From contig NZ_MTQO01000045.1 in the NCBI RefSeq assembly GCF_001984155.1, positions 310,001 to 374,000 of the forward strand: 64,000 nt of DNA. Direction: 5' to 3'. The position numbers and the translations under genes were made by a program. The notes beneath the pieces are model-generated. The model saw only the letters and a program-made list of their open reading frames with translations. It was not told the origin of the DNA and did no database searches. Numbering within the stretch: position 1 is the first letter of the stretch; every line of letters starts with the position of its first letter. Origin of the DNA: Actinosynnema sp. ALI-1.44. Lineage in GTDB: Bacteria; Actinomycetota; Actinomycetes; Mycobacteriales; Pseudonocardiaceae. Below are positions 60,076 to 64,000 of the stretch, piece by piece.

Positions 60076-61809
60076 TCATGGCCTGGGGATGTTGCGCAGG
60101 TTCGTCCTTGCCAGTTCGATCATTCTGCCGACGCCGCCCTGCAACACGGTCTTCGTTGCTCCGATGGCGAAGCCTCTGACCATCTCGCCGGTGATGTGGG
60201 GTGGGATGGACAGTGCGTTCGGGTCGGTGACCACGTCGACCAGTGCTGGGCCGGGGTGGGCGAAGGCCTTGGTCAACGCGTCCCGCAGCGTCGCTGGGTC
60301 CTCTACTCGGGTGGCGTGGATTCCGCAGGACGCGGCGATCGCCGCGTAGTCGACCGTGGGGTGGTCGGTGCCGAACGACGGCAGCCCGTCGACGAGCATC
60401 TCCAGCTTCACCATGCCGAGCGTGGAGTTGTTGAACAGCACCACTTTCACCGGGATGTTCGCCGCCGCGACGGTCAGCAACTCACCCATCAGCATGCCGA
60501 GGCCGCCGTCACCGGACAGGGACACGACCTGGCGTCCGGGGTGCGCGAGTTGGGCACCGATGGCGTGTGGCAGGGCGTTGGCCATGCTGCCGTGGCGGAA
60601 CGAGCCGAGCACACGCCTGCGGCCGTTGGGCGTGAGGTACCGGGCGGCCCACACGTTGCACATCCCTGTGTCCACTGTGAACACCGTGTCCTGGTCGGCC
60701 ACGTCGTCGAGTACGGCGGCGACGAACTCGGGGTGGATCGGGCGGTGCTTGTCGATGCGTTCGGTGTACGCGCCGACCACCTTCTCCAGTTTGCGTACGT
60801 GTTCCCGCAGCATCCTGTCCAGGAACGAACGGTCGGCGCGTTCCCTGAGCAACGGCAGCAGCGCGTCGATCGTCAGCTTGACGTCACCGTGCACGGCGAG
60901 GTCCAGTGGTGTCCGGCGGCCCAGCCTTGCCTGGTCGATGTCGACCTGGACCGTGCGGGCCTGCGGCAGGAAGTTGGCATACGGGAAGTCCGTGCCCAGC
61001 AACACCACTCGGTCTGCTTCGTGCATCGCGTCGTAGCAGGCGCCGTAGCCGAGCAGGCCGCTCATCCCGACGTCGAACGGGTTGTCGTACTGGATCCATT
61101 CCTTGCCGCCCAGCGAATGCCCGACCGGCGCGGCCAGCCGGTCGGCGAGGGCCATCACCTCCGCGTGCGCACCGCGTACACCCGCCCCGGCGAACAGCAT
61201 CACCTTCTCGTCGGAGTTCAGCAGCTCGGCCAGCTCGGCGACCTGGTCCTGCGGCGGCACAACGGGCGAGGCAGTCATCAGCGGCACGGACAGCGACGCC
61301 GCCCCGGACGTCTTGAGTTGCGCCACGTCGCCCGGAATCGTCAGCACCGAGACACCGCCTTTGCCGAGTGCGGTCCGCATCGCGATCGGCAGCAGCCGCG
61401 CCATCTGCTCGGGCTCGGTGATCAGCTCGTTGAAGTGGCTGCACTCGGTGAACAGCTGCGTGGGATGCGTCTCCTGGAAGAAGCCGGTACCGATCTGCAC
61501 CGACGGGATGTGCGACGCGATCGCCAGCACCGGCGCACCGGATCGGTGCGCGTCGTACAGCCCGTTGATCAGGTGCAGGTTGCCCGGTCCGCAACTGCCC
61601 GCGCAGACCGCCAGCTTCCCGGTCACCTGGGCCTCGGAGGCAGCCGCGAACGCTGCGGCCTCCTCGTGACGCACGTGCACCCATTCGATGCCGTCGGTCT
61701 TGCGGATCGCGTCCACGATCGTGTTGAGACTGTCCCCGACGATGCCGTAGACCCGTTCGACGCCCGCGTCACGCAGCGTCCGGACGAGCTGATCAGCCAC
61801 AGTGGCCAT
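60076..61809 (-). CDS. poxB: Pyruvate dehydrogenase (quinone) / pyruvate oxidase PoxB
   Basis: 577 residues of the thiamine-diphosphate enzyme family. The N-terminal domain has the catalytic Glu in VRHEEAAAFAA (near residue 50) and CAGSCGPGNLHLINGLYDA. The middle FAD domain contains LLGTDFPYANFLP. The C-terminal domain holds the ThDP motif GDGGLGMLMGEL...NN. The pattern matches PoxB/cytochrome-type pyruvate dehydrogenases rather than acetolactate synthase. PoxB oxidises pyruvate to acetate and CO2 and passes electrons to quinone at the membrane. It is a single gene and ends within 10 bases of the dispersed repeat. Confidence 0.9.
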   Translation of the reverse strand: MATVADQLVRTLRDAGVERVYGIVGDSLNTIVDAIRKTDGIEWVHVRHEEAAAFAAASEAQVTGKLAVCAGSCGPGNLHLINGLYDAHRSGAPVLAIASHIPSVQIGTGFFQETHPTQLFTECSHFNELITEPEQMARLLPIAMRTALGKGGVSVLTIPGDVAQLKTSGAASLSVPLMTASPVVPPQDQVAELAELLNSDEKVMLFAGAGVRGAHAEVMALADRLAAPVGHSLGGKEWIQYDNPFDVGMSGLLGYGACYDAMHEADRVVLLGTDFPYANFLPQARTVQVDIDQARLGRRTPLDLAVHGDVKLTIDALLPLLRERADRSFLDRMLREHVRKLEKVVGAYTERIDKHRPIHPEFVAAVLDDVADQDTVFTVDTGMCNVWAARYLTPNGRRRVLGSFRHGSMANALPHAIGAQLAHPGRQVVSLSGDGGLGMLMGELLTVAAANIPVKVVLFNNSTLGMVKLEMLVDGLPSFGTDHPTVDYAAIAASCGIHATRVEDPATLRDALTKAFAHPGPALVDVVTDPNALSIPPHITGEMVRGFAIGATKTVLQGGVGRMIELARTNLRNIPRP

Positions 61810-61960
61810 GAGTGGTGCCCCTTCCTGTCATTTCAGCAGTACAACCGCTTGCGCTCGGCCGCCACTCGGAGTGAGGGGGCCCACTGGGTGCGCGCGGCGG
61901 TCACGGACCTGGAGCGCGCCGGTCATGCCGTCGTGCACACGGCTGCAGCACGCTGGACGC

Positions 61961-63046
61961 ATGGGACCTCTCAGCGGAATCCGGGTCGTCGAGCTCGCCA
62001 GTCTCGCGCCGGGCGCGTTCGGCGCGATGATCCTGGCCGACCTCGGCGCGGACGTGCTGCGGATCGACCGGCGCAGCCGGGCGCGCGGGCTGGACCTGCC
62101 CGTCGGTGTGCTCGACCGGGGCCGCAGCACGATCGCGCTGGACCTCAAGGACCCCGGGGACCTGGCCACGGTGACGCGGATCGTGGAGTCGGCCGACGTG
62201 TTCGTCGAGGGGTTCCGGCCCGGCGTCGCCGAGCGGCTCGGGGTCGGCCCGGACGACCTGCTCGAGCGCAACCCCCGGCTGGTGTACGCCAGGATGACCG
62301 GGTGGGGGCAGGACGGTCCGCTGGCGCCGCGAGCCGGCCACGACATCAACTACCTGGCGATCTCCGGTGCGCTCGACCCGATCGGCCCGGCCGGGCACCG
62401 GCCCGTGCCGCCGCTGAACCTGGTCGGCGACTTCGGCGGCGGCGGAATGCTGCTGGCGCTCGGCGTGCTGGCCGCGCTGCTGGAACGCCAGTCCTCCGGC
62501 CAGGGCCAGGTCGTGGACGCCGCGATGGTCGACGGTTCGTCACTGCTGATGACGTTCATCCACGGCATGCGCGACACGGGTCTCTGGCCGAACCCGCGCG
62601 GCGGGAACCTCTTCGACTCCGGTGCGCCCTTCTACGACACGTACGAATGCGCCGACGGCCGGTTCGTCGCAGTCGGCGCGGTCGAGACGGAGTTCTACGA
62701 CCAACTGGTGTCCACATTGGGCATCGAGGACGCGCCACACCAGTACGACTTCGGCCAATGGCCGCGGCTGCGGGAACAGTTGGCAGCCGCGTTCAAACAG
62801 CGCACCATGCACGAGTGGGCCGAGGTCTTCGCGGACGTCGACGCCTGCGTCGCGCCGGTGCTCACCCCGCAGGAAGCGCCGGACCACCCGCACAACACGG
62901 CCCGCGCGGCGTTCGTCGACGTCGGTGACACCCGGCAACCCGCTCCCGCCCCCAGGTTCAGCCGCACACCAGCCGACCCGCCACGGCCGTTGAACACCGT
63001 GGACGCCAGGGCGATGCTGGACAGCTGGGCCGTCGACCACGTCTAG
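61961..63046 (+). CDS. CaiB/BaiF family, alpha-methylacyl-CoA racemase-like enzyme
   Basis: 361 residues of the class III CoA-transferase fold. GIRVVELASLAPGAFGAMILADLGADV at the start, GHDINYLAISGALDPIG (catalytic His region) and NLVGDFGGGGMLLALG (catalytic Asp) match alpha-methylacyl-CoA racemases such as mycobacterial Mcr, as opposed to formyl-CoA transferases. It would epimerise 2-methylacyl-CoAs during branched-chain or sterol side-chain breakdown. The ATG at 61961 begins MGPLSGIRVVELA; longer in-frame starts add non-homologous sequence. Divergent from PoxB; the C-terminus faces the AraC gene across a repeat. Confidence 0.88.
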   Translation: MGPLSGIRVVELASLAPGAFGAMILADLGADVLRIDRRSRARGLDLPVGVLDRGRSTIALDLKDPGDLATVTRIVESADVFVEGFRPGVAERLGVGPDDLLERNPRLVYARMTGWGQDGPLAPRAGHDINYLAISGALDPIGPAGHRPVPPLNLVGDFGGGGMLLALGVLAALLERQSSGQGQVVDAAMVDGSSLLMTFIHGMRDTGLWPNPRGGNLFDSGAPFYDTYECADGRFVAVGAVETEFYDQLVSTLGIEDAPHQYDFGQWPRLREQLAAAFKQRTMHEWAEVFADVDACVAPVLTPQEAPDHPHNTARAAFVDVGDTRQPAPAPRFSRTPADPPRPLNTVDARAMLDSWAVDHV

Positions 63047-63062
63047 CCACCTTGCCGCACCC

Positions 63063-63119
63063 GTGCAACGAAGGCCACATTCGTAGCCGGTGGTGCAACA
63101 AAGGCCACATTGGTTGCAC
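63063..63119. repeat. Two 21-base direct repeats between convergent genes
   Basis: GTGCAACGAAGGCCACATTCG (63063-63083) recurs as GTGCAACAAAGGCCACATTGG (63093-63113), 30 bases apart. The second copy ends in GTTGCAC (63113-63119), the inverse of its own start, so it can fold. It probably serves as a terminator or is a dispersed intergenic repeat. Confidence 0.65.
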
Positions 63120-63124
63120 GCGTG

Positions 63125-64000
63125 TCAGTGTTCGTCGGGCCGGTACGCACCGGGTGGGCTGCCGGTCCACCGCCGGAAAGCCCGCCGGAACGCGCTGGCC
63201 TCCGAGAACCCGAGCCGCACGGCCAGGTCGTCGACCGATTCGTCGCCGCGAACGAGGCTGGCGATCGCGGCGTCCCGCAGGATCTCCTCCTTGATCCCGC
63301 TGACCGACGTCTTCTCGTCCCGCAGCAGCCGCCGCAGGTGCTGCACGCTGACCGCCAGCCGGTCGGCGATCTCCTCGGCCGTCGGCCACGTCCCGCGCAG
63401 CCCGCGCTCCAAGATCCTGCGGACCCGGTCGGCGGTCGTGCTGCCGTAGTCGCGCCGGGCGTACCAGACGCCCGGCTGGTCGCTGAGGTAGTCGGCCAGG
63501 TCGTTCTCGTCACGCACGACCGGCGCGCCGAGCAACGCGGAGTCGAACTCCAGCGCGACCATGCCGTCCGGGCCGTCGAACACGGGCATCCGGCCGTACA
63601 TCGCGTGGTAGTCGGCGGCGTACGGCGGCACGGCATACGGCAGCTGCACACACCGCAGTGCGATCCGGCGTCCGATCAGCCAGCTCGTCCACCTGTGCAC
63701 CAGTGCGACGAGCAGTTCGGTGCCGAGGTGCTCCGGATCGTCCAGCTTGCTGACGTCCAACTCGACCCGCGTGGTCGATTCGCCGAACCGCGCCCTGATC
63801 CTGGGCACACCGGTCAGCACGCGGCTGGCCCCGCAGGTCCGGATGATGACCGTGCGCAGGTCCGGCGCGTGGATGATCGACAGGGTGACGAACTTGAGCG
63901 TGCCGAGCGGGATCGGCGGACCGATCCCGAACAGCTCGTCGTCGGTCAGCTTCCACAGGTCCTGGGTGACCTTGGCCATCTGCTCGACGGTGACGCGCGT
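63125..64000 (-). CDS. AraC-family transcriptional regulator (5' partial)
   Basis: The frame runs off the right edge, so the N-terminus is missing; 291 residues are visible. QDLWKLTDDELFGIGPPI begins the PF12625-type arabinose-binding-like domain. The C-terminal AraC double helix-turn-helix (about the last 90 residues) has PTAEEIADRLAVSVQHLRRLL, LVRGDESVDDLAVRLGFSEASAFRRAFRRWTG and the end PPGAYR. Regulators of this subclass (OruR/Rv1931c-like) control fatty-acid, amino-acid or xenobiotic use. Possible targets nearby are the racemase and PoxB, but no operator is recognisable. Confidence 0.9.
   Translation of the reverse strand, partial: TRVTVEQMAKVTQDLWKLTDDELFGIGPPIPLGTLKFVTLSIIHAPDLRTVIIRTCGASRVLTGVPRIRARFGESTTRVELDVSKLDDPEHLGTELLVALVHRWTSWLIGRRIALRCVQLPYAVPPYAADYHAMYGRMPVFDGPDGMVALEFDSALLGAPVVRDENDLADYLSDQPGVWYARRDYGSTTADRVRRILERGLRGTWPTAEEIADRLAVSVQHLRRLLRDEKTSVSGIKEEILRDAAIASLVRGDESVDDLAVRLGFSEASAFRRAFRRWTGSPPGAYRPDEH

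Overview
The window is high-GC DNA with actinobacterial gene content throughout: Ser/Thr kinases of PknB type, an FHA protein, a MoxR/DUF58 locus, a ShbA/SigD-type ECF sigma factor, Methyltransf_19 and DUF2165 genes, frequent GTG starts, 1-4 base start/stop overlaps, and an exact DasR operator core. The gene families and TTGGAACC-tipped hairpins fit Pseudonocardiales (the Amycolatopsis / Kibdelosporangium / Saccharothrix / Lentzea neighbourhood). The genus cannot be fixed by reading alone. I saw no rRNA, tRNA, CRISPR array or prophage.

Layout. 1-4.4 kb: the 3' part of a TPR protein fused to a MESH1-like (p)ppGpp hydrolase domain, then a compact minus-strand operon of a luciferase-like monooxygenase, two related methyltransferase-like genes (one without its SAM motif) and a tandem-domain protein. 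4.5-12.5 kb: an NfeD/YqiJ-like protein, a flotillin and a 1616-residue AAA ATPase, preceded by a ShbA-like sigma factor. 13.2-14.0 kb: a non-coding nested inverted repeat. 14.0-26.1 kb: mostly secreted hydrolases (GDPD/PI-PLC-like, S33 peptidase, tannase, AA10 LPMO with a DasR box, M4 protease) with htpG, small enzymes and an IRED-like reductase governed by a TetR gene. 27.5-32.8 kb: a probable sulfur/copper locus (secreted SBP56/methanethiol-oxidase-like protein, polytopic membrane protein, two secreted small peptides, YeeE/YedE-type transporter). 32.9-39.6 kb: a short extra Rho, a GH94/GH36-like enzyme, an M28-like protein that has lost its metal ligands, an ArsR/SRPBCC pair and a membrane protein. 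39.7-41.8 kb: an IS5/IS427-like element bounded by CTAG, with a decayed transposase and an NmrA-type reductase inside it.

41.8-51.7 kb: seven minus-strand genes, six of them tightly linked: active Ser/Thr kinase, beta-propeller/FN3 exported protein, MoxR, DUF58, transglutaminase-fold membrane protein, kinase-fold membrane protein, FHA protein. The transglutaminase lacks its catalytic Cys and His, and the second kinase lacks the HRD Asp, so the locus couples one active kinase to two pseudoenzymes and a phosphothreonine reader. 52-64 kb: an ABC-F ATPase with a possible attenuator leader, paired S8 and S1 proteases with matching PKD tails, an XRE-type regulator, a secreted beta-helix protein, pyruvate oxidase PoxB, an alpha-methylacyl-CoA racemase-like enzyme, and an AraC regulator cut by the window edge.

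The most novel candidates are the pseudokinase/pseudo-transglutaminase locus, the SBP56-YedE-peptide locus, the NfeD-flotillin-AAA operon, the TPR-MESH1 fusion, the short Rho and the nested palindrome. All functions are read from motifs and context; no database search was run.
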